Source: Chitinophagales bacterium
GTDB taxonomy: Bacteria > Bacteroidota > Bacteroidia > Chitinophagales > Chitinophagaceae
Direction of reading: 5' to 3'
Assembly (NCBI GenBank): GCA_015655125.1
Contig: JAATFP010000036.1
Span: 1-64,000, forward strand
Length of the DNA stretch: 64,000 nt
Part shown: positions 45,323-52,163 of the stretch, piece after piece
How positions within the stretch are numbered: the stretch's first letter is position 1
How the letters are laid out: every line of letters starts with the position of its first letter
Notes under the pieces: model-generated
What the model saw: the letters and a program-made list of their open reading frames with translations, nothing else
Told to the model about the DNA's origin: nothing
The model's database searches: none
Made by a program: the position numbers and the translations under genes

Positions 45323-46090
45323 ATGAATTTCAATCTTACACAGATACCTGAGCGCACGGTTCGCCCGCGTACTCATGGACTTACCATGGTAATGGATAAA
45401 GGACTCAGTGTCCAGGAAGCAAAAAACCTGATGGATGTGGGGCTGCCGCATGTAGATATTGTGAAACTCGGTTTTGGAACAGCTTTCGTTACGCCAAACC
45501 TTAAAGAGAAACTTGAGGTTTATAGTTCGTACGGTATGCCGGTATACTTCGGCGGTACGTTGTTTGAGGCGTTCCTGATCCGCAACCAGTTCGAAGATTA
45601 TATCAACGTTTGTAAAGAATTCGGAGTGAGCTATATGGAAGTGAGCGACGGTTCCATCACGATCCCACACGCCGAAAAATGCGGCTATATTGAAAAACTT
45701 TCCAGGCATGGCGTAGTGTTGAGCGAAGTAGGTAGTAAAGATGCCGCCCACATTATTCCACCCTACAAATGGATAGAATTGATGCGTGCGGAACTCTCTG
45801 CCGGCGCGCAATACGTGATCGCAGAAGCGAGAGAAGCAGGTAACGTAGGCATTTACCGCGGCTCCGGCGAAGTGAGAGAAGGGTTGGTGCAGGAAATATT
45901 AACCCAGATTCCGGAAGAAAAGATCCTTTGGGAAGCACCACAAAAGGCGCAGCAACTGTATTTTCTGGAACTGATCGGTTGCAACGTAAACCTCGGAAAC
46001 ATTGCACCGCACGAAGTAATAGCATTGGAAGCAATGCGGATCGGGTTAAGAGGTGATACATTTGAGTTATATCTCAATAAAAAAGTATAG
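45323..46090 (+). CDS. Phosphosulfolactate synthase (ComA-like)
   Basis: 255 residues of the TIM-barrel ComA family: RTHGLTMVMDKGLS at the N-terminus, DIVKLGFGTAFV, YFGGTLFEAFL, EVSDGSITIP, LSEVGSKDA, QYVIAEAREAGNVGIYRGSGEVR, NLGNIAPHEVI. The family adds sulfite to phosphoenolpyruvate to give phosphosulfolactate, the first step toward coenzyme M in methanogens or sulfolactate in Bacillus spores. Bacteroidetes make neither coenzyme M nor spores; a role in feeding sulfonolipid synthesis is an attractive inference. aroE, another PEP-related pathway gene, follows 38 bp later. Confidence 0.88.
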   Translation: MNFNLTQIPERTVRPRTHGLTMVMDKGLSVQEAKNLMDVGLPHVDIVKLGFGTAFVTPNLKEKLEVYSSYGMPVYFGGTLFEAFLIRNQFEDYINVCKEFGVSYMEVSDGSITIPHAEKCGYIEKLSRHGVVLSEVGSKDAAHIIPPYKWIELMRAELSAGAQYVIAEAREAGNVGIYRGSGEVREGLVQEILTQIPEEKILWEAPQKAQQLYFLELIGCNVNLGNIAPHEVIALEAMRIGLRGDTFELYLNKKV

Positions 46091-46137
46091 AAGTTCAACA
46101 TTGAACCTTCAACCTTAAACTTTCAACATTGAACCTG
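46091..46137. repeat. TTCAACATTGAACCTT repeat overlapping the aroE start codon
   Basis: CAACATTGAACCT occurs twice (about 46097-46109 and 46124-46136) with CAACCTTAAACTTT between. The TTG of the second copy is the aroE start codon. Confidence 0.7.
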
Positions 46138-46860
46138 TACGGCTTGATTGGTTTTCCTCTTGGGCATTCTTTTTCAAAAAAATACTTCAGTGAAAAATTT
46201 GAAAGAGAAGGCTTGAAGGATTGTGCCTTTGAATTATTCCCGATCGAACGTATTGATCTCTTTGAATCGCTTATTCAGCAGCAATCAACACTGCGTGGTC
46301 TGGCCGTAACCATTCCTTATAAAGAAGCTGTTATCCCGTTTCTGAATGAATTGAGCGAAGCCGCAGTAATCATTGGTGCCGTCAATTGCATTCAATTCGA
46401 TAAAGGAAAGCTGAGAGGTTTTAATACCGATGTTTTGGGATTTGAAGCGTCTTTTCGTTCGCCTTTGCAAACGCATCATTCAAAAGCCCTGATACTAGGT
46501 ACCGGCGGTTCTTCCAAAGCTGTGCAATATGTGCTGAATAAAATGCAGCTCCCGTTTTTGACCGTATCAAGATCGCCTGCGGAAGGCGGCATTGCTTACG
46601 GTGAGATAGATAAAAAGCTGCTCGATGAATATACCATCATCATCAACTGTACACCGGTTGGAATGACGCCGGATGTAGACGCGTCGCCGGCAATTCCTTA
46701 TGAACTGCTTTCTTCGAAACATTATTGCTACGATCTTATTTATACGCCGGCGGAGACCAGATTTTTACATCTCGCAAAAGAACGTGGAGCGGCCACAAAG
46801 AATGGTTATGAAATGCTGGTGGTACAGGCTGAAGCAAATTGGAAGATCTGGAATCTTTGA
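46129..46860 (+). CDS. aroE: Shikimate dehydrogenase, TTG start
   Basis: 243 residues. The frame upstream is closed by a stop at 46102-46104 and has no ATG or GTG, so TTG at 46129 is the best start and puts LYGLIGFPLGHSFSKKYF at the position seen in other AroE proteins. Other motifs: AVTIPYKEAVIPFL (catalytic Lys), GAVNCIQFDKGKLRGFNTD, LGTGGSSKAVQ (NADP), INCTPVGMTP, KNGYEMLVVQA. It reduces 3-dehydroshikimate in the cytoplasm. The start codon lies inside a repeat unit of the GTTCAAGG/CATTGAACC family. Confidence 0.9.
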   Translation: MNLYGLIGFPLGHSFSKKYFSEKFEREGLKDCAFELFPIERIDLFESLIQQQSTLRGLAVTIPYKEAVIPFLNELSEAAVIIGAVNCIQFDKGKLRGFNTDVLGFEASFRSPLQTHHSKALILGTGGSSKAVQYVLNKMQLPFLTVSRSPAEGGIAYGEIDKKLLDEYTIIINCTPVGMTPDVDASPAIPYELLSSKHYCYDLIYTPAETRFLHLAKERGAATKNGYEMLVVQAEANWKIWNL

Positions 46861-46878
46861 CTCTTATCGCAGTTTAAA

Positions 46879-46945
46879 TTGATAATCGATTACGCAGATT
46901 TTATTGCCCCGGATTGTTTTGTCAGTGGCAAAAAAACTGCATCAG
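46879..46945. repeat. GATTACGCAGATTTTA repeat copy
   Basis: TTGATAATCGATTACGCAG followed by ATTTTATTGCC; related to copies at 4209 and 14840. It fills the convergent gap between aroE and the thioesterase gene. Confidence 0.6.
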
Positions 46946-47370
46946 ATTTTTTTATTCAAAAATTCTACAAATTTTTCCGGCAGCGGCATTACTTTCCTGT
47001 TATTGTAATCATAACAAACCATTCCTGTTTTTGCTTTCGCAATAAGCCTGTTATTCTGATTGGTAACAGAAAAATAAATATCGAAATTTGCGCGACCAAC
47101 ATCACCAACACTGATGGCCACCGACAGTTGATCGCCGTAGAATGCTTCCGCCTTATATTCAACCGCGAGATCGCTCATGATGAGTGCGGCGTTTTCAACA
47201 TTCAACTCTGTATAATCCCCTTCTTTGAGCCAAAGCACGCGTGCCTCATGGATGATACTGATCAACGCATCGTTTCCAAGATGATTGCCATAGTTAATAT
47301 CCGTAATCCGCACCGGAAGTGTTACCGTTAACAGGATATTTTCCGGGATGTCAACTTTTATCCTTGCCAT
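46942..47370 (-). CDS. Hotdog-fold acyl-CoA thioesterase (4HBT type)
   Basis: 142 residues with the hotdog signature: VRITDINYGNHLGNDALISIIHEAR (Asp/Asn and His active-site region) and KAEAFYGDQLSVAISV, GMVCYDYNNRKVMPLP. It should hydrolyse acyl-CoA or acyl-carrier thioesters; chain length preference is unknown. Its start overlaps the end of rdgB by 20 nt, so the pair is coupled. Confidence 0.88.
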   Translation of the reverse strand: MARIKVDIPENILLTVTLPVRITDINYGNHLGNDALISIIHEARVLWLKEGDYTELNVENAALIMSDLAVEYKAEAFYGDQLSVAISVGDVGRANFDIYFSVTNQNNRLIAKAKTGMVCYDYNNRKVMPLPEKFVEFLNKKI

Positions 47371-47950
47371 AATATTCTTTTAAAAAGTGGGCAAATTTTA
47401 TTGTCGCTTTTTTTCTATGGCTGAAAAGATTTTTTTCATCCATGGTCATCTGCGCAAAAGTTTTATCGCTGCCCTCGGGAACAAAAACGGGGTCATATCC
47501 GAAACCACGATCTCCGGCAGGCTCGCTGGTAATACGGCCCTCGCAAATACCCTCAAACTGGTATTCTGCGCCGTCCAGCAATAAGGAAATAACTGTTCTG
47601 AATTGCGCCGTGCGATTTTGTTCTCCTCCCATGTTTTGCAGCAGTTTTTTTACATTGCCGGCAGAATCGTTATCATCGCCGGCATAGCGGGCACTTCTTA
47701 CGCCGGGTTCGCCGTTGAGTGCCATCACTTCAAGACCGGTATCTTCACTAAAGCAGTTTTTACCCGTAAGCGAGTAAATGGTGGTTGACTTTTCCCGTGC
47801 ATTTTCTTCCAGTGTAGGATGGGGTTCCGGGATATCTATAAAAATGCCACCCTCTTTAAGTGTTACGATTTCGAATTTATTTTGCAGCACGGTACGAATC
47901 TCGTTCACTTTATGCTGATTGTTGGTAGCGAAGATGAGGTAAGTAAACAT
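47351..47950 (-). CDS. rdgB: Non-canonical purine NTP pyrophosphatase (RdgB/HAM1)
   Basis: 199 residues: FATNNQHKVNEIRTVL at the N-terminus (substrate loop), SEDTGLEVMALNGEPGVRSARYAG, GFGYDPVFVPEG, FAQMTMDEKNLFSHRKKA. It removes ITP, dITP and XTP from the nucleotide pool, preventing their use in DNA and RNA. It heads a two-gene unit with the thioesterase and follows the psi-like gene by 8 bp on the same strand. Confidence 0.93.
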   Translation of the reverse strand: MFTYLIFATNNQHKVNEIRTVLQNKFEIVTLKEGGIFIDIPEPHPTLEENAREKSTTIYSLTGKNCFSEDTGLEVMALNGEPGVRSARYAGDDNDSAGNVKKLLQNMGGEQNRTAQFRTVISLLLDGAEYQFEGICEGRITSEPAGDRGFGYDPVFVPEGSDKTFAQMTMDEKNLFSHRKKATIKFAHFLKEYYGKDKS

Positions 47951-47958
47951 GGCTAAAA

Positions 47959-48459
47959 TTAAAGGGAGAACATGATTTTAAGGCAATTCCAAAGCAATAA
48001 TTTCTGATCTTTTTGTGCGGATAATATTTTGAGTGAAGGTGCGCATAGATAAGATTGGTTATTATACTGCTGCACTTTATAATGCGGAAAATGAAGTGGG
48101 AAACCCAGGTTTGCAGGATCGACGTCGAAAAATATGATTTTATCAGGTGAAAATCTTTTCATCATTTCCTCATATTGCATACCGGGTATCCTTGAATAAT
48201 TCAGGATGGCAACATCTGACATGGAAAGATTGCATGGAGTTAAAATGCGCATCAGGAATGCAAGATCTTCTTCTGGCAAAAATGCTGCATCTTTTTCATT
48301 GACAATCAATAAAATCCACTTGGAATTTGCACCTAAAACAGGCCATTCCGGGTTACTTGCCGCAATGGTGTTTTGTTGAATGCTGTCTAACTCAACCAAT
48401 GATTTTTTATACAGATCCTGCACCAAAACAGGCGGCATTTGAATATTGTCTAAACTCAT
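47959..48459 (-). CDS. Protein of unknown function, possible DNA polymerase III psi-like
   Basis: 166 residues from the ATG at 48459 (MSLDNIQMPPVLVQDLY); a longer frame upstream runs through the ilvE promoter and is rejected. Not recognised with certainty. A central segment (KWILLIVNEKDAAFLPEED, FLMRILTPCNLSMSDV) and the end (CAPSLKILSAQKDQKLLLW) echo, by eye, E. coli HolD (VRLVMVANDLPALTDPLV..., SPALTDLRANPTARAALW), and the length fits. This is a hypothesis only. It lies 8 bp upstream of rdgB on the same strand and is divergent from ilvE. Confidence 0.6.
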   Translation of the reverse strand: MSLDNIQMPPVLVQDLYKKSLVELDSIQQNTIAASNPEWPVLGANSKWILLIVNEKDAAFLPEEDLAFLMRILTPCNLSMSDVAILNYSRIPGMQYEEMMKRFSPDKIIFFDVDPANLGFPLHFPHYKVQQYNNQSYLCAPSLKILSAQKDQKLLLWNCLKIMFSL

Positions 48460-48508
48460 AAAAGCTTCGTTTACTCCCTTTATTTTTCGTTTCTTTGCAG
48501 TAAAATTA

Positions 48509-49579
48509 ATGATTATGATTGCAGCTGCTGATTTTAATATTACAAAAGTAGAACGGAGTAAATTAAATGACATCAATCTGGAAAATATTCCCTTCGGGAA
48601 ATATTTTACGGATCATATGCTGGAAGTGGATTATGAAGATGGCGAATGGAAGACGCCGGAGATCAAACCTTATCAACCGTTGCTGATGGAGCCATCGCTT
48701 GCTGCAATTCATTATGGACAGGCAATTTTTGAAGGTATCAAAGCATATAAAGATCCTGCAGGTGATCCGTATATTTTTCGTCCCCACGACAATTTTAATC
48801 GGTTTAACATTTCTGCAGAAAGAATGCAGATGCCTGCAGTTCCTGAGCATATTTTCATGGAAGGCATGAAACTGCTTATTAAGATGGATAAAAACTGGAT
48901 ACCTGATAAAGAGGACCATGCGTTGTACATTCGTCCGTTTATGTTCAGCAGCGATGAAATGATTGGTGTTCGCCCAAGTGAGAAATATAAGTTCATGATT
49001 ATTTTGAGTCCTACCGGGCCATATTATAGCGCGCCGATGCGTATCTATGTGGAAGAACAATATGTTCGCGCCGTTCCCGGTGGGATAGGGTACGCAAAAG
49101 CCGCCGGAAATTATGGCGCGGCCATGTTTGCCACTGCGGGGGCTAAAAAGAAAGGTTACGATCAGGTATTGTGGACAGATGCTTTTGAACATAAATATGT
49201 GCAGGAGTGCGGCACGATGAATGTGTTCTTTATCATTGGAAATACGGCAATAACTCCCGATCTGGAAGCCGGAACGATCCTGGCCGGTGTTACGCGTGAC
49301 AGCGTGATAGCATTGCTGAAAGAAATGGGTTTCAATGTAGAGGAACGGGCATTAAGCATTGATGATGTGATAGATGCCCATAAGGCCGGGTTATTGTACG
49401 AGGTATTTGGTACAGGCACGGCTGCTACTATTTCAATGATAAAGGAACTTCGTTACAAGGATTATGTAATGCAATTTGATACCGATGCGTGGAAAACGGC
49501 GCCGGAAATAAAATCACGCTTAAATGATATCCGCTATGGGAAAAGGGTAGATACCCACGGCTGGATGATAAAGGTATAA
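48509..49579 (+). CDS. ilvE: Branched-chain amino acid aminotransferase
   Basis: 356 residues from ATG 48509 (a second ATG at 48515 is equally good). Fold-type IV PLP enzyme: EPSLAAIHYGQAIFEGIKAY, FRPHDNFNRFNISAERM, VPGGIGYAKAAGNYGAAM (Schiff-base Lys), LWTDAFEHKYVQECGTMN, VFGTGTAATISMI. It makes Leu, Ile and Val from the keto acids. It resembles the BCAT group with an N-terminal extension. It is divergent from the psi-like gene. Confidence 0.93.
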   Translation: MIMIAAADFNITKVERSKLNDINLENIPFGKYFTDHMLEVDYEDGEWKTPEIKPYQPLLMEPSLAAIHYGQAIFEGIKAYKDPAGDPYIFRPHDNFNRFNISAERMQMPAVPEHIFMEGMKLLIKMDKNWIPDKEDHALYIRPFMFSSDEMIGVRPSEKYKFMIILSPTGPYYSAPMRIYVEEQYVRAVPGGIGYAKAAGNYGAAMFATAGAKKKGYDQVLWTDAFEHKYVQECGTMNVFFIIGNTAITPDLEAGTILAGVTRDSVIALLKEMGFNVEERALSIDDVIDAHKAGLLYEVFGTGTAATISMIKELRYKDYVMQFDTDAWKTAPEIKSRLNDIRYGKRVDTHGWMIKV

Positions 49580-49584
49580 ATCTC

Positions 49585-49675
49585 TCATGCAGAGGTGTGA
49601 AAGGATCTTTGAGGCGCAAAATCAACGGCGGTTTTGCGCCTTTTGTATTTTTTCTTTGCGCCTTTGTGTGAAAAT
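49585..49675. repeat. CTTTGCGCCTTTGTG-type repeat with inverted copy
   Basis: TTTGAGGCGCAAAATC (49610-49624 region) faces GGTTTTGCGCCTTTTG (49631-49646), then TTCTTTGCGCCTTTGTGTG. The inner pair can form a hairpin and may stop ilvE transcription. Confidence 0.6.
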
Positions 49676-49700
49676 TATTAAAGATTTTTATGCTTTTTTC

Positions 49701-49730
49701 TTTGTTGATGTAAATTTTCCCTTACCTTTG
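49701..49730 (+). promoter_or_regulatory. rpsL-rpsG promoter
   Basis: TTTG at 49701-49704 and TACCTTTG (exact TAnnTTTG) at 49723-49730, 18 bp apart; start codon at 49755. Confidence 0.65.
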
Positions 49731-49754
49731 CCGTCCGAAAAAAAAGGTTAATTA

Positions 49755-50129
49755 ATGCCAACTATTCAACAATTAGTAAGAAAAGGGAGAGAAATTATTA
49801 AGGCAAAAAGCAAATCAAGAGCCCTTGACGCTTGCCCTCAGCGTCGTGGTGTATGTACGAGAGTATATACAACAACGCCTAAAAAGCCAAACTCCGCTTT
49901 GCGTAAAGTAGCAAAAGTACGTTTGACCAATAAGATCGAGGTGATTGCTTATATCCCGGGTGAGGGTCACAACCTGCAGGAGCACAGTATCGTTTTGATC
50001 CGTGGCGGTAGGGTAAAAGATCTGCCAGGTGTACGTTATCATATCGTTCGTGGTAGTCTTGATACTGCGGGTGTGAAAGACCGTAAACAGAGCCGTTCTA
50101 AATACGGAACCAAAAAAGCAAAAAAATAA
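49755..50129 (+). CDS. rpsL: 30S ribosomal protein S12
   Basis: 124 residues. Highly conserved S12: [63 protein letters not shown]. The Lys in TTPKKPN, site of streptomycin resistance in other bacteria, is the wild-type residue. It sits in the decoding centre. rpsG follows. Confidence 0.97.
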   Translation: MPTIQQLVRKGREIIKAKSKSRALDACPQRRGVCTRVYTTTPKKPNSALRKVAKVRLTNKIEVIAYIPGEGHNLQEHSIVLIRGGRVKDLPGVRYHIVRGSLDTAGVKDRKQSRSKYGTKKAKK

Positions 50130-50182
50130 TTAACAATAAATTGCCGGAGAGGGTTTGGTCCCATCCGAAAAAATAAAAAACA

Positions 50183-50650
50183 ATGCGTAAGACACAACCT
50201 AAAAAGATCCCTTTAGCACCAGATCCAAAGTTTAACGACAAACTGGTTACCCGTTTTGTAAATAACTTAATGTGGGAAGGTAAAAAAAGTGGAGCCTACA
50301 ACATTTTCTATGATGCACTGGATAAAGTAGCAAAAACTACAGGTGAAGATGGATATGAAGTATGGAAAAAAGCATTGACCAACATTACTCCAGGTGTAGA
50401 AGTACGTAGCCGCCGTATAGGTGGTGCTACTTTCCAGATTCCTGCCGAAGTTCGTCCGGACAGGAAGATATCTTTGAGCATCAAATGGATGGTGCGTTAC
50501 AGCCGCGAAAGAAACGGTCGTAGCATGGCAGACAAATTAGCAAATGAGATTGTAGCAGCAAGCAAAGGTGAAGGCGCTTCTTACAAAAAGAAAGAAGATA
50601 CGCATCGTATGGCGGAAGCTAACAAGGCGTTTGCTCACTTCAGAGTATAA
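50183..50650 (+). CDS. rpsG: 30S ribosomal protein S7
   Basis: 155 residues: [56 protein letters not shown]-free S7 end [20 protein letters not shown]. It nucleates the 30S head on 16S rRNA. Unlike most str operons the fusA gene does not follow: a strong terminator does. Confidence 0.97.
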   Translation: MRKTQPKKIPLAPDPKFNDKLVTRFVNNLMWEGKKSGAYNIFYDALDKVAKTTGEDGYEVWKKALTNITPGVEVRSRRIGGATFQIPAEVRPDRKISLSIKWMVRYSRERNGRSMADKLANEIVAASKGEGASYKKKEDTHRMAEANKAFAHFRV

Positions 50651-50673
50651 CCTTATACAAATATATTTTTCGG

Positions 50674-50695
50674 AGCCGCTCTTTTTAGAGCGGCT
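50674..50695 (+). terminator. Terminator after rpsG
   Basis: AGCCGCTCT-TTTT-AGAGCGGCT followed by eight T residues, a strong intrinsic terminator. Confidence 0.9.
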
Positions 50696-50763
50696 TTTTT
50701 TGTCAATAGTGAATAGTCAAATCTTCAAAAAATATCAAATACTCATGTAGCGGTCAAAAATCA

Positions 50764-50843
50764 GAGACTTTAAAACTAAACCCTCTAAACGACCTAAACC
50801 TCCTAACCTCTAATCCCTGAACTGCACGTGCCCTTGGGCACGC
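50764..50843. repeat. CTAAACC short-period tract and hairpin downstream of the 120-residue gene
   Basis: AAAACTAAACCCTCTAAACG, CCTAAACCTCCTAACC, TCTAATCCC units, then CGTGCCC-TT-GGGCACG (50827-50842) next to the minus-strand stop. Contains no gene. Confidence 0.55.
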
Positions 50844-51206
50844 CTACTGTATTCCCTTATTCAGATCTTTAAACGATCCACCCGTTGCCAGCTGCAGATT
50901 TGGTTGTACGGATACATTTTGTTGGTCCGGATCTGTTGGCGGTAATTGATTGGGCAATGACGGCTTCAGGGCTGCCCGTTGCAAGCTGTCTTTTGTAAAG
51001 GCGCAGTCATCCAGCTGCTCCTGCTGCGATCTTTCTTTTTCCTGCAAACGCTTATTTTCATTTTCCAGTTCCATCGCTGCAGGAATAAATGAATTGACCT
51101 TTTGGTTGAGCTTGTCCACCTTTAAAGCGAAATATACATTAAGACCGATCGATGCCAGGAGTACAATGGCAAGTAAGATAAATAGCGGGGAAATTTTTCT
51201 GTTCAT
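50844..51206 (-). CDS. Single-pass membrane protein with coiled coil, unknown function
   Basis: 120 residues. One membrane helix (about residues 8-27, FILLAIVLLASIGLNVYFAL), a coiled-coil region rich in Glu, Lys and Gln (about 30-75), then a Pro/Gln-rich tail. No family recognised. The topology is that of a small inner-membrane protein with its coiled coil in the periplasm or cytoplasm. It is divergent from the small-protein cluster; 283 bp lie between the start codons. Confidence 0.65.
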   Translation of the reverse strand: MNRKISPLFILLAIVLLASIGLNVYFALKVDKLNQKVNSFIPAAMELENENKRLQEKERSQQEQLDDCAFTKDSLQRAALKPSLPNQLPPTDPDQQNVSVQPNLQLATGGSFKDLNKGIQ

Positions 51207-51389
51207 CTTTATAAAAGTACCGAAAGTTTGCAGAAGGATGTTTGCCGGCAGCCGGTTTTTCCATTTATCCCAACTATTTTCCGATTATAAAATGGGCAAA
51301 AATCCCACATTTAAGCTTGTTTAAACCGTAAATAATTGATTATCAAACTTCATTTAGAAATATTAAATACCAATTACTGTTTTAAATTG

Positions 51390-51412
51390 AGTACTATGTT
51401 TTGTATAGTACT
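51390..51412. promoter_or_regulatory. Operator-like palindrome AGTACTAT-N7-ATAGTACT over the -33 element
   Basis: Perfect 8-bp inverted arms (51390-51397, 51405-51412) with a 7-nt centre GTTTTGT that contains the -33 TTTG. A protein bound here would compete with RNA polymerase. Confidence 0.6.
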
Positions 51413-51431
51413 TAGTTATCTATTATCTTTG
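51400..51431 (+). promoter_or_regulatory. Promoter of the tandem small-protein cluster
   Basis: -33 TTTG at 51400-51403 and -7 TATCTTTG at 51424-51431, exact consensus with 20-bp spacing; first start codon at 51490. Confidence 0.7.
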
Positions 51432-51489
51432 TGTTGTAAAAGAAATGAGACAGTCAAACAACATCAACTTCAACAAAAACTTAAAGATC

Positions 51490-51672
51490 ATGAAAACTCA
51501 ATTTAAAAATCTGCTTGTAAGATTAACCAGCAACGAAATGAAAACACTTGCCGCTCATCCCCAAAATGAAACGCTCGCAACAAAAGATTGTAACAAAAAA
51601 ATCTTTACCTCGTTAGACCTGTGGAGCATTCAGAAACAGAAAAGAAATTTTATTTCCAGACGGCTCGCCTGA
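51490..51672 (+). CDS. Tandem small protein 1 (DLWxIQKQ family), unknown function
   Basis: 60 residues from ATG 51490; an in-frame ATG at 51445 is possible but the two downstream copies start at the MKTQ equivalent. Layout: MKTQ, a Leu/Thr-rich N-terminal half (LLVRLTSNEMKTLAA), ETLAT, one Cys (DCNKK), then the block IFTSLDLWSIQKQKRNF and RR near the end. No signal peptide or membrane helix. It is paralogous to the next two genes and nearest the promoter. Function unknown; a role as a RiPP precursor, regulator or toxin-like peptide cannot be told from sequence. Confidence 0.75.
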   Translation: MKTQFKNLLVRLTSNEMKTLAAHPQNETLATKDCNKKIFTSLDLWSIQKQKRNFISRRLA

Positions 51673-51713
51673 ATAATTACGAATTACATTTTTTAAACAG
51701 CAAAATTATAATC

Positions 51714-51890
51714 ATGAAAACGCAAACAACACTACTCGCAACATTAACCGAAAAAGAAATAACAACATTAACCACACAGGTAATTGAAACATTGGCAACA
51801 AATGGCTGTAACAAAAAAAACTTCACCGCTTTGGACCTTTGGAACATCCAAAAACAAAAGAGAAATTTTTCATCAAGAAGGTCCGCTTAG
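51714..51890 (+). CDS. Tandem small protein 2 (DLWxIQKQ family), unknown function
   Basis: 58 residues from ATG 51714, 224 bp after the first copy. MKTQTTLLATLTEKEITTLT, ETLATNG, one Cys (GCNKKN), NFTALDLWNIQKQKRNFS and RRSA at the end. The gap before it (AATTACGAATTACATTTTTT and AACAGCAAAATTATAATC) resembles the gap before copy 3, showing that the duplication unit includes the spacer. It is probably in one transcript with copies 1 and 3. Confidence 0.8.
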   Translation: MKTQTTLLATLTEKEITTLTTQVIETLATNGCNKKNFTALDLWNIQKQKRNFSSRRSA

Positions 51891-51936
51891 AGAATAAGGG
51901 GTTGCGAATTTAATTTTTAAACAACAAAATATAGTC

Positions 51937-52116
51937 ATGAAAACTCAATCAACAACATTGCTTTCAACATTAACCAAAAGTGAAATTAAATCACTCACAA
52001 CCCAGGTACAGGAAACACTTGCACTTAATACGCATGTGGCAAAAACCTTTACAGCTGTTGATCTGTGGAGCATTCAAAAACAACGGAAAAGTTTTTTGAC
52101 GAGAAGACAAGTGTAA
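51937..52116 (+). CDS. Tandem small protein 3 (DLWxIQKQ family), unknown function
   Basis: 59 residues from ATG 51937 to TAA 52114-52116, 223 bp after copy 2. It is just short of 60 residues, so a length filter would drop it. MKTQSTTLLSTLTKSEIKSL, QETLALN, no Cys, KTFTAVDLWSIQKQRKSF, RRQV end. It keeps the C-terminal block but lost the Cys of copies 1 and 2. It is convergent with the AraC gene, whose stop is 47 bp away. Confidence 0.8.
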   Translation: MKTQSTTLLSTLTKSEIKSLTTQVQETLALNTHVAKTFTAVDLWSIQKQRKSFLTRRQV

Positions 52117-52163
52117 ACAATTACGGATTAAGAATTACGAAGTAAATGGGACCATTGCAATGC

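Larger units (their letters stand above)
51207..51489. other. Intergenic region carrying the small-protein promoter
   Basis: AT-rich. It holds the palindrome at 51390-51412 and the promoter at 51400-51431. The left 180 bp show no gene, repeat or RNA structure that I could recognise. Confidence 0.6.

Noticed and set aside
51490-52116. Assigning the three small proteins as lanthipeptide precursors
   Set aside because: They have at most one Cys, no GG-type leader cleavage site and no LanB/LanC, radical-SAM or peptidase-transporter gene nearby. Left as unknown.
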